Assembly (NCBI GenBank): GCA_002360635.1
Contig: DEQW01000012.1
Coordinates: 125,717 to 189,716, forward strand
DNA length: 64,000 nucleotides
Direction of reading: 5' to 3'
Source of the DNA: Flavobacteriaceae bacterium UBA3356
GTDB taxonomy: Bacteria > Bacteroidota > Bacteroidia > Flavobacteriales > Flavobacteriaceae
Each line of letters starts with the position of its first letter. The stretch's first letter is position 1. The notes below the pieces were generated by a model. It did not search any database and was not told the origin of the DNA. It worked only from the letters and a program-made list of their open reading frames with translations. The position numbers and the translations under genes are program-made. Of this stretch, positions 1 to 8,988 are shown one piece after another.

Positions 1-1
1 T

Positions 2-565
2 ATTATCGAAGAACGTCAAATGAATGCAGTAGCAATGGATGTTTTTTCACGTTTAATGATGGATCGTATTATCTTTCTTGGTACAGGTATAAGTGACCAA
101 GTGGCTAACATAGTACAAGCACAATTATTGTTTTTAGAAAGTACAGATGCTTCTAAAGACATTCAAATTTATATTAATTCACCAGGTGGTAGTGTATATG
201 CAGGCTTAGGTATTTACGATACCATGCAGTTTATAAAACCAAACGTGGCGACAATTTGTACAGGAATGGCAGCTTCTATGGCCGCTGTATTATTGTGTGC
301 TGGTGAAAAAGGAAAACGAAGTGGGTTGACACACTCTCGTGTAATGATTCACCAACCATTAGGTGGTGCACAAGGGCAAGCAAGTGATATTGAAATTACA
401 GCTCGTGAAATCATTACCTTAAAAGAAGAATTATATAAAATCATCGCCAAACATAGCGGTCAAGATTACGAAAAGGTATATGAAGATAGTGACCGCGATT
501 ATTGGATGAAAGCAGACAAAGCATTGGAATACGGAATGATCGATGAGATTCTTAGCCGTAACTAA
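2..565 (+). CDS. clpP: ClpP protease subunit, 5' end outside window
   Basis: Serine peptidase that forms the proteolytic barrel of ClpXP in the cytoplasm. The frame is open from base 2 (codons for I-I-E-E-R-Q precede the first ATG at base 20), so the true start lies left of the window. From that ATG 181 residues are visible, against roughly 195-225 for the family. Counting from it, the catalytic triad is Ser86 in GMAASM, His111 in MIHQPLGG and Asp160 in DRDYWM, all intact. clpX follows 36 bases later on the same strand, the usual clpP-clpX operon, and a terminator after clpX closes the unit. Confidence 0.97.
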   Translation: MIEERQMNAVAMDVFSRLMMDRIIFLGTGISDQVANIVQAQLLFLESTDASKDIQIYINSPGGSVYAGLGIYDTMQFIKPNVATICTGMAASMAAVLLCAGEKGKRSGLTHSRVMIHQPLGGAQGQASDIEITAREIITLKEELYKIIAKHSGQDYEKVYEDSDRDYWMKADKALEYGMIDEILSRN

Positions 566-601
566 GCAGCGCTTTATTAATGAATTTGAAAAATAACTAA
601 A

Positions 602-1837
602 ATGTCGAAAGAAGAAGGATTAGAATGTTCCTTTTGTGGACGAAAAAAAGCTGAAACTAACTTGCTTATTGCTGGTCTAGATGCACACATTTGTGATCGC
701 TGTATAGAACAAGCGCACGGTATTGTGGTTGAAGAAGCATTGCATTCATCAAATAATGAAATTTCTAAGGATGTTATGCTTAAAAAGCCAACTACAATTA
801 AGGCTTTTTTAGATGACTATGTAATTGGACAGGAGAATACCAAAAAAGTGATGTCTGTTGCAGTATATAATCACTATAAGCGATTATTACAGCCAAAGAC
901 TGATGATGATATCGAAATACAAAAAAGTAACATCATTATTGTTGGTGAAACAGGAACCGGTAAAACCCTAGTTGCTAAAACCGTAGCGAGAATGTTAAAT
1001 GTTCCATTAGCAATTGTAGATGCAACAGTATTGACCGAAGCAGGATACGTGGGAGAAGATGTAGAAAGCATATTAACCCGTTTATTGCAAGCAGCCGATT
1101 ACAACCTAGAAAAAGCTCAAAACGGAATTGTTTTTATAGATGAAATCGATAAAATAGCCCGTAAGAGTGATAATCCATCCATTACACGAGATGTTAGTGG
1201 AGAAGGAGTGCAACAAGCTTTATTAAAATTGTTGGAAGGAACTACCGTAAACGTGCCGCCAAAAGGAGGTCGTAAGCACCCAGATCAGAAATTTATTGAA
1301 GTAAATACAGAAAACATCTTATTTATTGCGGGAGGAGCTTTTGATGGTATTGAAAAGAAAATTTCAAAACGATTAAATCTACAAGCGGTTGGTTTCAGTG
1401 CTTCAAAAAAAGAAGACTCTTTAGAGCGAAATAACCTATTGCGTTATATTATCCCTAAAGATTTAAAAGACTTTGGTCTTATCCCAGAGATAATTGGTCG
1501 TCTTCCGGTATTAACGTATATGAATCCATTGGACAAAGGAGCATTGCGAGCTATTCTAACCGAACCTAAAAACGCCATTGTAAAACAATATGAAAAGTTG
1601 TTTGAAATGGACGATATTGAATTGGTTATTACAGAAGAGGCTCTCGACTTTATAGTGGAAAAAGCTGTAGAATATAAGTTAGGAGCTAGAGGGCTACGTT
1701 CCCTTTGCGAAGCTGTTTTGACCGATGCCATGTTTGAATTGCCAGGTACCGATAATAAAGAACTGCACGTAGACAAAGAATATGCTGAAGCGAAATTAAA
1801 CAAATCGACCATTAAAAAGTTGAAAGCGGTTTCTTAA
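602..1837 (+). CDS. clpX: ClpX unfoldase of ClpXP
   Basis: AAA+ ATPase that recognises, unfolds and feeds proteins to ClpP. 411 residues, normal length. The N-terminal zinc-binding domain has cysteine pairs at 9/12 and 31/34. The AAA+ module follows: Walker A GETGTGKT at 115-122, the GYVG pore loop at about 148-151, Walker B VFIDEIDK at about 177-184 and the sensor-2 motif GARGLRSL near the C terminus. The ClpP-docking loop reads VGF (E. coli has IGF). The ATG at 602 is directly followed by the zinc-finger domain, so the start is secure. Co-transcribed with clpP. Confidence 0.97.
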   Translation: MSKEEGLECSFCGRKKAETNLLIAGLDAHICDRCIEQAHGIVVEEALHSSNNEISKDVMLKKPTTIKAFLDDYVIGQENTKKVMSVAVYNHYKRLLQPKTDDDIEIQKSNIIIVGETGTGKTLVAKTVARMLNVPLAIVDATVLTEAGYVGEDVESILTRLLQAADYNLEKAQNGIVFIDEIDKIARKSDNPSITRDVSGEGVQQALLKLLEGTTVNVPPKGGRKHPDQKFIEVNTENILFIAGGAFDGIEKKISKRLNLQAVGFSASKKEDSLERNNLLRYIIPKDLKDFGLIPEIIGRLPVLTYMNPLDKGALRAILTEPKNAIVKQYEKLFEMDDIELVITEEALDFIVEKAVEYKLGARGLRSLCEAVLTDAMFELPGTDNKELHVDKEYAEAKLNKSTIKKLKAVS

Positions 1838-1864
1838 GTTTTTTAGTACATATTTAAAAATAAC

Positions 1865-1898
1865 AAAGCCCCGAAGAAACTACGCTTCGGGGCTTTTT
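1865..1898 (+). terminator. Intrinsic terminator after clpX
   Basis: A 10-bp perfect stem (AGCCCCGAAG at 1867-1876 against CTTCGGGGCT at 1885-1894) with an 8-base loop and a run of T to 1898. It lies 30 bases after the clpX stop and ends the clpPX transcript. The flanking A run also lets it work on the other strand for the small gene that ends at 1930. Confidence 0.9.
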
Positions 1899-1929
1899 AC
1901 TAACTTAAACTAATCTATGTAAAATAAAA

Positions 1930-2115
1930 TTATGGTGTTGCAATAACAGTTTTATTCTTCTTATGAAGAATTTTTTGTTGCATCACTTCTTTTTTGTTTT
2001 TCAAGGTATAACCAGCAACTTCATTCCCGTTATCTTTAACAGAAACTGCGGTTGCACAAGATGCGGTTGAAAGGATAAGAAATGTTCCTAATACTATGAA
2101 TGCTATTTTTTTCAT
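1930..2115 (-). CDS. Small secreted or lipoprotein-like peptide, unknown
   Basis: 61 residues. The N terminus is a clear export signal (MKK followed by about 15 hydrophobic residues) ending in STASCA, a weak match to a lipobox with Cys20 as possible lipidation site. The mature part is about 40 residues, Lys-rich, without a motif I recognise. It is alone on its strand between clpX (convergent, shared terminator) and the GH3-like gene. Short lipoproteins of this kind are common in Flavobacteriaceae genomes; function unknown. Confidence 0.6.
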   Translation of the reverse strand: MKKIAFIVLGTFLILSTASCATAVSVKDNGNEVAGYTLKNKKEVMQQKILHKKNKTVIATP

Positions 2116-2287
2116 TGTTGCTTACTAAGCTATTTATTTAGTACAAACCTACACTGTAAGAAAAATAGTACCAAAAGAATTAGTTGAACGGAGGTAGAAA
2201 ATCGTTTAACAACACACCATTTTTCAAGTTTCGATGAAGTGTAAAAAGCATCGTTTTATAACACTGAAAATAGAAGGTAAAGTGAGG

Positions 2288-3802
2288 TTAACGGTTTAAA
2301 GATAGGAGTTCTTCTATATAACCTCTGGAGTTTGAAAGTCGGGGCACTTTGTGTTGTCCACCCAGTTTATTTTTTTCTTTTAGCCAGTCGTAAAATAACC
2401 GTTCCCTTGCACAATGAATAGTGGGGGCTTTTAGTGTAGTGTTGTTATTACGTTTCGCTTCGTAATCACTATTTACATCTTGAAGGGCTTTATCAAGTAA
2501 TTGAGAGAAAAATTCGAAGTCTTCTGGAGGGGTTTTAAATTCAATTATCCATTCATGCGCGCCCTTTTCTTTACCTTCCATAAAAATAGGTGCGGCTGTA
2601 TAGTCTACAATTTCAGTTTGGGTTAAATTGGTGGCTTTCCGTAAAGCAGCTTCTGCATTTTCAATAATCAATTCTTCCCCAAAAGCATTAATATGGTGTT
2701 TGGTACGTCCCGTTACTTTAATACGGTATGGGTTTGTGGAAGTAAAGCGAATGGTATCGCCAATTTTATAGCGCCATAACCCAGCATTTGTGGTAATGAT
2801 AATAGCATAGTTCCGATCTTTTTCCACTTCGCTTAAAGGAATCACTTTTTCTTCAGGAGTTCCATAGCTGTCCATAGGGATGAATTCATAAAAAATTCCG
2901 TAATCCAGCATCAACAGCAACTCTTTACTGCTGTTTTGGTCCTGAATGGCAAAAAACCCTTCCGAAGCATTATAAATTTCATAATACCGAAATGTATCAC
3001 GCGGCAATAACTTTTTATATTGTTCTATATATGGCTCAAAACTAACGCCGCCATGAAAATATACTTCTAGATTTGGCCATATTTCAAAGAGGTTTTCAGT
3101 TCCAGTTTTTTCTGAAACAGCATTGAGCAAAACGAGCATCCAAGAAGGTACACCGGCCAAGCTGGTTACTTTTTCATTAATGGTTTGGCTTACAATGGCA
3201 TCTAGTTTTGTTTCCCAGTCACCCATTAGCGATACTTCGTTGCTAGGCGTGCTGCTAAACTCCGCCCAGAAAGGCATATTGTCTATTAAAATTGCCGAAA
3301 GGTCCCCATAAACCGTCCCATTGTCCTTATACAGCTCTTTACTGCCACCAAGACGCAATCCTTTCCCTAAAAATAGTTGAGAATCAGGATTGTTGTTCAA
3401 GTACATGCATAACAGATCTTTACTGGCAGCATAATGACAATTTTCCAACGACTCATCACTAACTGGAATAAATTTACTTTTAGAGTTCGTGGTACCACTA
3501 CTTTTAGCAAACCATTTTATAGGTTTGGGCCAAAATATGTTCGTTTCCCCTCTCCGGGCTCGCTCAATTTGGGTTTCGTTGTCTTCGTAAGTTGTAACGG
3601 GAACACGGTCTGCAAATTCTCTATAAGATTTTATAGAATTGAAACCATATTTTTTGCCAATCTCTGTGTTTTTAGCCTTGTCCAACAAGCTGTGTAACAG
3701 TTCTTCTTGAACCTCTACGGGGTATTTCAGAAACAGATCAATTTGATGAAACCGTTTCTTTAAAAACCAGGAAGCAATAGAGTTTACTATGGGGATTGGC
3801 AT
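2288..3802 (-). CDS. GH3-family acyl-adenylating-type protein
   Basis: 504 residues belonging to the GH3 superfamily, best known from plant enzymes that adenylate a carboxylic acid and join it to an amino acid; bacterial members have no established substrate. Visible motifs of the adenylate-forming fold: the ATP/phosphate loop SSGTTNSKSK at 101-110, the YNASEGFFAIQD segment in the middle, and the hinge/adenine region GRTKHHINAFGEEL at about 368-381. No signal peptide, so cytoplasmic. Transcribed away from the DUF2797 gene with only about 44 bases between the starts, so the two probably share a divergent promoter region. Confidence 0.85.
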   Translation of the reverse strand: MPIPIVNSIASWFLKKRFHQIDLFLKYPVEVQEELLHSLLDKAKNTEIGKKYGFNSIKSYREFADRVPVTTYEDNETQIERARRGETNIFWPKPIKWFAKSSGTTNSKSKFIPVSDESLENCHYAASKDLLCMYLNNNPDSQLFLGKGLRLGGSKELYKDNGTVYGDLSAILIDNMPFWAEFSSTPSNEVSLMGDWETKLDAIVSQTINEKVTSLAGVPSWMLVLLNAVSEKTGTENLFEIWPNLEVYFHGGVSFEPYIEQYKKLLPRDTFRYYEIYNASEGFFAIQDQNSSKELLLMLDYGIFYEFIPMDSYGTPEEKVIPLSEVEKDRNYAIIITTNAGLWRYKIGDTIRFTSTNPYRIKVTGRTKHHINAFGEELIIENAEAALRKATNLTQTEIVDYTAAPIFMEGKEKGAHEWIIEFKTPPEDFEFFSQLLDKALQDVNSDYEAKRNNNTTLKAPTIHCARERLFYDWLKEKNKLGGQHKVPRLSNSRGYIEELLSLNR

Positions 3803-3846
3803 ATTTTAACCTATCTTTAAAGCATAAAAATAACAATTTTCTTTTT

Positions 3847-4641
3847 ATGAATTACGAAGGTGTGCTAACTAAAATGAAGACCGAAAATGGGTCGCCCATT
3901 CAATATTACTTGGTGTTTGAAAATGACTTCCTCAATGTCAATCAATTATTGGATAAAAAGGTGTCTATAAACTTTCTGAAATTTCAATGCCTTAACTGTG
4001 GATTAGAAAAAAAAATATACCGTCAAGGCTTTTGCTACGATTGTTTTTATGAAATTCCCCAAGCGGCCGATTGGATTATGAAACCCGAATTAAGTACCGC
4101 ACATTTAGATAAAGAGGATCGCGATTTGGAATACGAAAAGAAAGTACAATTACAACCACATATTGTCTATTTAGCGAACAGCAGCAACGTAAAAGTAGGC
4201 GTGACCCGAAAAACCCAAGTGCCAACGCGTTGGATAGATCAAGGAGCGCACGAAGCTATCGAAATTGTTGAGGTGCCTAATCGCTATTTGGCCGGGATTA
4301 CCGAAGTTGCCCTAAAAGATCACGTAGCCGATAAAACAAACTGGCGCAATATGCTTAAAAATGATATTAAAGATGAAAATTTAGTGGAGTGGCGGGACAA
4401 CCTAAAGCAATATATTCCTGATGAAGCTCAAGAATACTACATTGCCAACAACGCTGAAACCAATTTAGAATTTCCAGTGTTGCAATACCCTACTAAATTA
4501 AAAAGTTTGAATTTACAGAAAACCCCTTTTTACGAAGGAATTTTGAAAGGCATTAAAGCACAATACTTAATCTTTGAAGATAATACTGTATTTAATGTGA
4601 GAGGATATGAAGGGTACGTCGTTTCTATTTCAGTTAAATAA
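3847..4641 (+). CDS. DUF2797 zinc-finger protein
   Basis: 264 residues when read from the ATG at 3847. An ATG 51 bases earlier would overlap the divergent GH3-like gene and its promoter space, so 3847 is preferred. A four-cysteine finger CLNCGLEKK..GFCYDCF lies at about 42-62, followed by a segment (VYLANSSNVKVGVTR..RWIDQGA) that resembles the core of GIY-YIG nucleases. This layout is typical of the DUF2797 family, which is common in Flavobacteria and has no assigned function. Convergent with the LysE-type gene, with a single base between the stop codons. A DNA-related role is only an inference from the finger and the GIY-YIG likeness. Confidence 0.8.
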   Translation: MNYEGVLTKMKTENGSPIQYYLVFENDFLNVNQLLDKKVSINFLKFQCLNCGLEKKIYRQGFCYDCFYEIPQAADWIMKPELSTAHLDKEDRDLEYEKKVQLQPHIVYLANSSNVKVGVTRKTQVPTRWIDQGAHEAIEIVEVPNRYLAGITEVALKDHVADKTNWRNMLKNDIKDENLVEWRDNLKQYIPDEAQEYYIANNAETNLEFPVLQYPTKLKSLNLQKTPFYEGILKGIKAQYLIFEDNTVFNVRGYEGYVVSISVK

Positions 4642-4642
4642 A

Positions 4643-5293
4643 CTAATCTATCAACATTCTAATAAATTGAACGACCGATCCTGCTACCAAAGCTGTACCA
4701 ATGATGTTGTAGATTAAAGGATGCTTTTTTTGTTTCCGTTCGCCAAATTTGTCGCTCATTTTTCCGTAGTAATAAAGTGTTGTAATTTTTCCGAAGAAAA
4801 TACCCGCAAAAAAAAGAATGAGGTTTAGTATAGGGCTAAATTTTGAAAGTGAAAAAAGGTAGGTGTTGGCAACGGTAATCAGTAAAATCCAAAAAATCAA
4901 CGCGGGTGGATTAATGAGTGCTAATAAAAATCCTTTCCAAAAGTTGCCTACTTGCCAATTTTCAGATAAGGGGTTTTGAAAGTCCACTTTAAACCGTTCC
5001 CTTAGCAAAACTAAAATACCTATTACAAAAAAAATAAAAACGATAGTGTATTGTAACCAACGGTTCTCCTCAAAAAAGTCTGTGAATATTCTACTATAAT
5101 TTAATGCGATAAATGATAAAAACACACTGCCTAGACCCGCACCAAGCGTAATGTGAAATCCTTTTTTGAAAGATTGCTCTATTGTTGTGGTCACTACGGC
5201 AACGTTTGAAGAGCTTGCGGGGATAGCACCTAAACCGGATGCTAAAAAACCAGTTAGTAGAAACACTAACAGCATTATTATATCATATACCAT
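4643..5293 (-). CDS. LysE-family exporter
   Basis: 216 residues with about six hydrophobic membrane segments. The N-terminal block (TGFLASGLGAIPASSSNVAVV) and the following ITLGAGLGSVFLSF are typical of LysE/RhtB amino-acid exporters, which push surplus amino acids or related small molecules out across the inner membrane. The substrate cannot be read from the sequence. The last three segments carry a Pro-rich patch (INPPALIFW) seen in this family. It stands alone, convergent with the DUF2797 gene. Confidence 0.8.
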   Translation of the reverse strand: MVYDIIMLLVFLLTGFLASGLGAIPASSSNVAVVTTTIEQSFKKGFHITLGAGLGSVFLSFIALNYSRIFTDFFEENRWLQYTIVFIFFVIGILVLLRERFKVDFQNPLSENWQVGNFWKGFLLALINPPALIFWILLITVANTYLFSLSKFSPILNLILFFAGIFFGKITTLYYYGKMSDKFGERKQKKHPLIYNIIGTALVAGSVVQFIRMLID

Positions 5294-5375
5294 CGAAACT
5301 TCAAATTGAGTTTAGCTAACTTAAAAGTAGCAGTTAACAATGTGTCGAATTGAACTTGATAACTAACAAACTTTA

Positions 5376-8015
5376 TTAATTATCCTTATTGGTTGTATCT
5401 TTCTTTTTTCCGCCAAAAATACCTCCCAATATACCTTTCACAACCTTACCGGTATTTTGTTGTGTTTGGGTTTGTGTGGAATCTTTTTTGTTTCCTCCAC
5501 CTAAAATATCTCCCAAAATATCGGTCCCTTTGTCTTTTAATTCTTGTTTTTGCTTTTCAATTAACCGTTGGGTAAGTTCGGTGACAGCTGCTTTGGTATC
5601 TACTGATATTGCTGGGTCGGTAAGTGTTCCAGAAATAGCAATAGGTACAGAAACCGAAACATTTTCGGCATTTGCGGGATCCAATTTAGCTAGTAGCTTA
5701 GAAACATCACCACCTAAATATTTACCGGGGACATCTAGTTTTGCATTGTAGTTAATACTTTTATCTAGTCCGTGGCTACCATTAACGGCAACATTAATTC
5801 CTTTTACATCAAAATCGAACGGTTGCACTTCAATATTTCCGTTATTGAATTTTAAAACAGTGCTAACATCACGTAAGCTCAATCTATCTATATTGAGAAA
5901 AGAAACTTTTTCACCTAATTTAGATAGCAGCGGCATTTGCTGTTTGTCCACTTCTGCAGTTAAAATCTGAGCCACGGCGTTACCTGCTAAAGTTGAAAGT
6001 TTTGGGGTAAAGTCGTTGGTTAACTCACCGTTTAAATTCAGTTTGGTGCTTAAGTTACCTTGTAAAGCTTTAGCAATTGGCGCTAAGTATTGAAGCATAT
6101 CCAGACCTTGGAAGGATTGTTCAATGTCTATTTTGCTTAAATCCAAATCCATTGCAAAGGTTGGTGTTTCAGTTTTTGTTGAAACATTTCCACCAAAGGC
6201 TATATTTCCGCCAAAAATATTGGAAGTGACATTGCTAAGTGTAGCCGTTTCATTTTTAATGGTCGCAGCCCCTTTTACATTGGTTAAATTCAAATCGTCA
6301 TACACCACTTTGTTTGCTGAAAAGTTAAGTGTAGCATCTAAAAAGTCAGGAATTTTAATTGCCTCTTTTGTAGCTTTATTTTGTGTGTTTGTTTTTTCTT
6401 CGGAAGAAGAAGTTTCAGCTTCCTTACTATCTGTTTCCGAAGCCATAAAATCATCAACCACAAATGTATTTGATTGCACATTGAAGATTCCTTTTAAATC
6501 TTGCTTCGCCATAATCCACGGGATTAAATTTTGCATCGTCCCGGTAGCCGAAACATCGGTTTGTCCTGTGGATGCTTTAAAATCATTTAGCTTAATATTT
6601 CCAGGTGTAAAGGAAACATCGGCGTTGGTAATTTTTAATTCATTTTTAAAAGCGGCATCGTTATAATTAAAGTTTGACAAGCTTGCGGTACCCGAACTTT
6701 TAATATTCTGATATTGCTCTTTCTCGATAGATTGCATGTCAAAATTGGTGGTAACATCGGCTTTAAAAACACCGCTGAGGTTTTGTTCCATCTCAATAGG
6801 AACTATTTTTTCAATATTCGCCAAATTAATGGTTCCTTTAAGCGCCATATTTACCAAAGCATTTTCAGTTAGGTTTTTAATACTTCCGTTTGCTGAAAAG
6901 ACTTCGTTGTCAATTTTAAAAGTAAGACCGCCAATATTTAGGTACGTATCTTTCACCAGCCCAGTTTCGTTTTTTAAAACGGCATCGATATGAATGTTTT
7001 GAACAGCTTTTGGTAAATCAGGGTATTTAAAAGAAGCATTATCACTCTGTACGCTAATATCCATTTTTGGGATGTACATTTCGTCGATTACACCTTTTAG
7101 CATTCCATTTACGGTGAAATTTCCAGTAGTGGTAACGCCATCTAGGTTTTTTACGTATTCTTTCGGGATGACTGCCAAGAAGTTTTTGAAGTCAGACGAA
7201 GGGGTTTTAAAGGTTAAATCGATTTCATTATTCGTTTCATTTACTTTAAAAAACCCATCGAACGTAAGCGGAAGTTCATTGATTTTGGCTTCGTTTTCTA
7301 GAAAAGTATATTTCTGATTTTTTAAATCCATTTGAAAATCTGCATCCAGCGAAACCGTATTGTCACTTAGGTATTCAACATCTTCAATTTTTAAGGAAAC
7401 CAATGCGTTGGTTTGTGTTTCCAATTCTGAAACATCCAGTGAAAAATCACCAGTTCCTTCGTGGTTGACATCTTTTAAGGTTAGGAATGTCTTGGTTGCT
7501 TCATCTAAATAATTAATGCGGGAATCATTAATCTCATAATGTTGAAGATCGAATGTAAATCCTTCATTGCTAGATGTGGCTTCCGTTTCGCTTTGCGTTA
7601 CCGGTGCATCTTCTTTTATGGCAATATCATAATTGGCGTTGCCAAGGGAATCTACTTTAATATTGATAAGTGCTTCGTTTAATTGTAGGGCATCAACAAT
7701 GATTGGATCGTCACCGCTTTTAAACAATTGTGTAATGCCCATATCTAGCTTGATGGATTTTCCCTTTGCCAACGTATCGCCTGCAAAAGGTGCGTTGTTT
7801 ACTACGCTAAAATCTTTAATTACTACAGCTGCATCTGGAAAACTTCTAAATAAACTTAAATCCATGTCATTCCATTCAACCGTTGCGTTTAAGTTTTGGT
7901 TGATGTTTTTCTTCAACAATTTTTCCAGTGAGCCTTTAAATAAAAATGGTGCTGCTAGTAGTAATAAAACTAGTACAACAACTATAATTCCTGCTATTTT
8001 TAAAAACTTTTTCAT
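5376..8015 (-). CDS. AsmA-like outer-membrane assembly/lipid-transport protein
   Basis: 879 residues from MKKFLKIAGI. One N-terminal transmembrane segment (about 5-25) is followed by a long periplasmic region of repeated beta-strand units typical of the AsmA/TamB superfamily, and a low-complexity tail rich in Gln, Lys, Thr and Gly. AsmA relatives are anchored in the inner membrane and are implicated in phospholipid transfer or outer-membrane protein assembly. The frame stays open 15 codons further upstream, but those codons (V-A-E-R-S-R-S-H) are the translation of a REP-like repeat at 8034-8058, so the start at 8015 is chosen. Probably monocistronic. Confidence 0.85.
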   Translation of the reverse strand: MKKFLKIAGIIVVVLVLLLLAAPFLFKGSLEKLLKKNINQNLNATVEWNDMDLSLFRSFPDAAVVIKDFSVVNNAPFAGDTLAKGKSIKLDMGITQLFKSGDDPIIVDALQLNEALINIKVDSLGNANYDIAIKEDAPVTQSETEATSSNEGFTFDLQHYEINDSRINYLDEATKTFLTLKDVNHEGTGDFSLDVSELETQTNALVSLKIEDVEYLSDNTVSLDADFQMDLKNQKYTFLENEAKINELPLTFDGFFKVNETNNEIDLTFKTPSSDFKNFLAVIPKEYVKNLDGVTTTGNFTVNGMLKGVIDEMYIPKMDISVQSDNASFKYPDLPKAVQNIHIDAVLKNETGLVKDTYLNIGGLTFKIDNEVFSANGSIKNLTENALVNMALKGTINLANIEKIVPIEMEQNLSGVFKADVTTNFDMQSIEKEQYQNIKSSGTASLSNFNYNDAAFKNELKITNADVSFTPGNIKLNDFKASTGQTDVSATGTMQNLIPWIMAKQDLKGIFNVQSNTFVVDDFMASETDSKEAETSSSEEKTNTQNKATKEAIKIPDFLDATLNFSANKVVYDDLNLTNVKGAATIKNETATLSNVTSNIFGGNIAFGGNVSTKTETPTFAMDLDLSKIDIEQSFQGLDMLQYLAPIAKALQGNLSTKLNLNGELTNDFTPKLSTLAGNAVAQILTAEVDKQQMPLLSKLGEKVSFLNIDRLSLRDVSTVLKFNNGNIEVQPFDFDVKGINVAVNGSHGLDKSINYNAKLDVPGKYLGGDVSKLLAKLDPANAENVSVSVPIAISGTLTDPAISVDTKAAVTELTQRLIEKQKQELKDKGTDILGDILGGGNKKDSTQTQTQQNTGKVVKGILGGIFGGKKKDTTNKDN

Positions 8016-8033
8016 AAGTGTATTTATCAATTT

Positions 8034-8058
8034 GTGGCTTCGACTCCGCTCAGCCACC
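8034..8058 (-). repeat. REP-like palindrome, short-core copy (A)
   Basis: On the minus strand the unit reads head GGTGGCTGAG, core CGGAG, tail TCGAAGCCAC; head and tail pair as a hairpin (GTGGCT/AGCCAC). It lies directly upstream of the AsmA-like start. The same head and tail occur with other cores at 8079-8152 and 10238-10281. Confidence 0.8.
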
Positions 8059-8078
8059 ATTTTCTTTATTTAGTATTC

Positions 8079-8152
8079 GTGGCTTCGGTTTTATGGATTT
8101 ATCGTTTCACTACTTCATTATGCTTTTTTCGCCTTAAAATCACTCAGCCACC
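8079..8152 (-). repeat. REP-like palindrome, long-core copy (B)
   Basis: On the minus strand: head GGTGGCTGAG (8152-8143) and tail CCGAAGCCAC (8088-8079), separated by an A+T-rich core of 54 bases instead of 5. It sits in the gap between the transporter gene (ends 8197) and the AsmA-like gene. No reading frame is visible in the core. Confidence 0.65.
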
Positions 8153-8196
8153 TTTAGTCTATATTCTATCCTCTATATTCTTTTTTCTTTTCTTCA

Positions 8197-8892
8197 TTAC
8201 ATTTCAATTTCTTCGCCCATTTTCAGTCCAAATCGTTTCCGTAGCGCAAAAACTGAGGCGTATAATAAGGGCGTGTCACAGGCGGCGACCAATACTTTAA
8301 ATAAAAACCCGCTTAGCAATAGACCGCCAAATAGTGCCCAATCAATTTTTTCGAAGCTACACAGTAAAAATAATACTGTGAATGTGTCTATAAACTGTGA
8401 GAAAAAGGTTGAAAAGTTATTTCGTATCCATAAATGTTTTCCTTTTGTAAGACGTTTCCAAAAATGAAATATTTGTATGTCTATATATTGTGCGAATAAA
8501 TACGCTAACATCGATGCCAATACTGCTATTGCGGTGGCACCAAAAACTTTATCGAAAAGGGCATCGTCTATCGGGCTCCAATCCGTCGCTGGGACAGCAG
8601 CCGAAGTATAGATAATCAATAAGGAAAAGAACGAAGCAAAAATTCCGGCAGTAACCACTTGATTCGCCTTTTTCTTTCCGTAGACCTCACTGATAATATC
8701 GGTAATTAAAAACGTGATCGGGTAGGGAAGTATACCTACGGAAATTTCGAAGGTGTAGATTCCAAAAAAATCCCAATAAAAAAACTTTTGGAATATTAAA
8801 TTGGAAACCACCAATGAAGCAATAAATAAAGCGCCTAAAATCAAATAGATGCGCTGTGCCGATAAAAGATCTTTGCGTTTTTGTATTTCCAC
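8197..8892 (-). CDS. Queuosine-precursor transporter-type membrane protein (YhhQ/VUT family)
   Basis: 231 residues with about six membrane segments. The family signature is visible: SNLIFQKFF..F..GILPYPITFLITDIISEVYGKKKANQVV in the N-terminal half and FFSQFIDTFTVLFL in the second half. Characterised relatives (E. coli YhhQ) take up 7-cyano-7-deazaguanine or 7-aminomethyl-7-deazaguanine for queuosine synthesis in tRNA. The assignment is by family; the substrate is inferred. Diverges from the folK fusion gene. Confidence 0.85.
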   Translation of the reverse strand: MEIQKRKDLLSAQRIYLILGALFIASLVVSNLIFQKFFYWDFFGIYTFEISVGILPYPITFLITDIISEVYGKKKANQVVTAGIFASFFSLLIIYTSAAVPATDWSPIDDALFDKVFGATAIAVLASMLAYLFAQYIDIQIFHFWKRLTKGKHLWIRNNFSTFFSQFIDTFTVLFLLCSFEKIDWALFGGLLLSGFLFKVLVAACDTPLLYASVFALRKRFGLKMGEEIEM

Positions 8893-8988
8893 GTACTTCT
8901 TTAAAACAACAAAAATAATGGTAGGTATTTTTCTTTTCCTTAATTTCGTCTTAAATTAGTAAGACTACAATTTCTGTTATAATAGACC

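Noticed and set aside
6124..6666. 180-codon plus-strand frame inside the AsmA-like gene
   Set aside because: Antisense shadow of a long real gene; no start context, no family motif, composition set by the opposite strand.
8016..8060. N-terminal extension V-A-E-R-S-R-S-H of the AsmA-like protein
   Set aside because: These codons are the translation of a REP-like palindrome found elsewhere in gaps; the normal membrane-anchor start MKKFLK follows.
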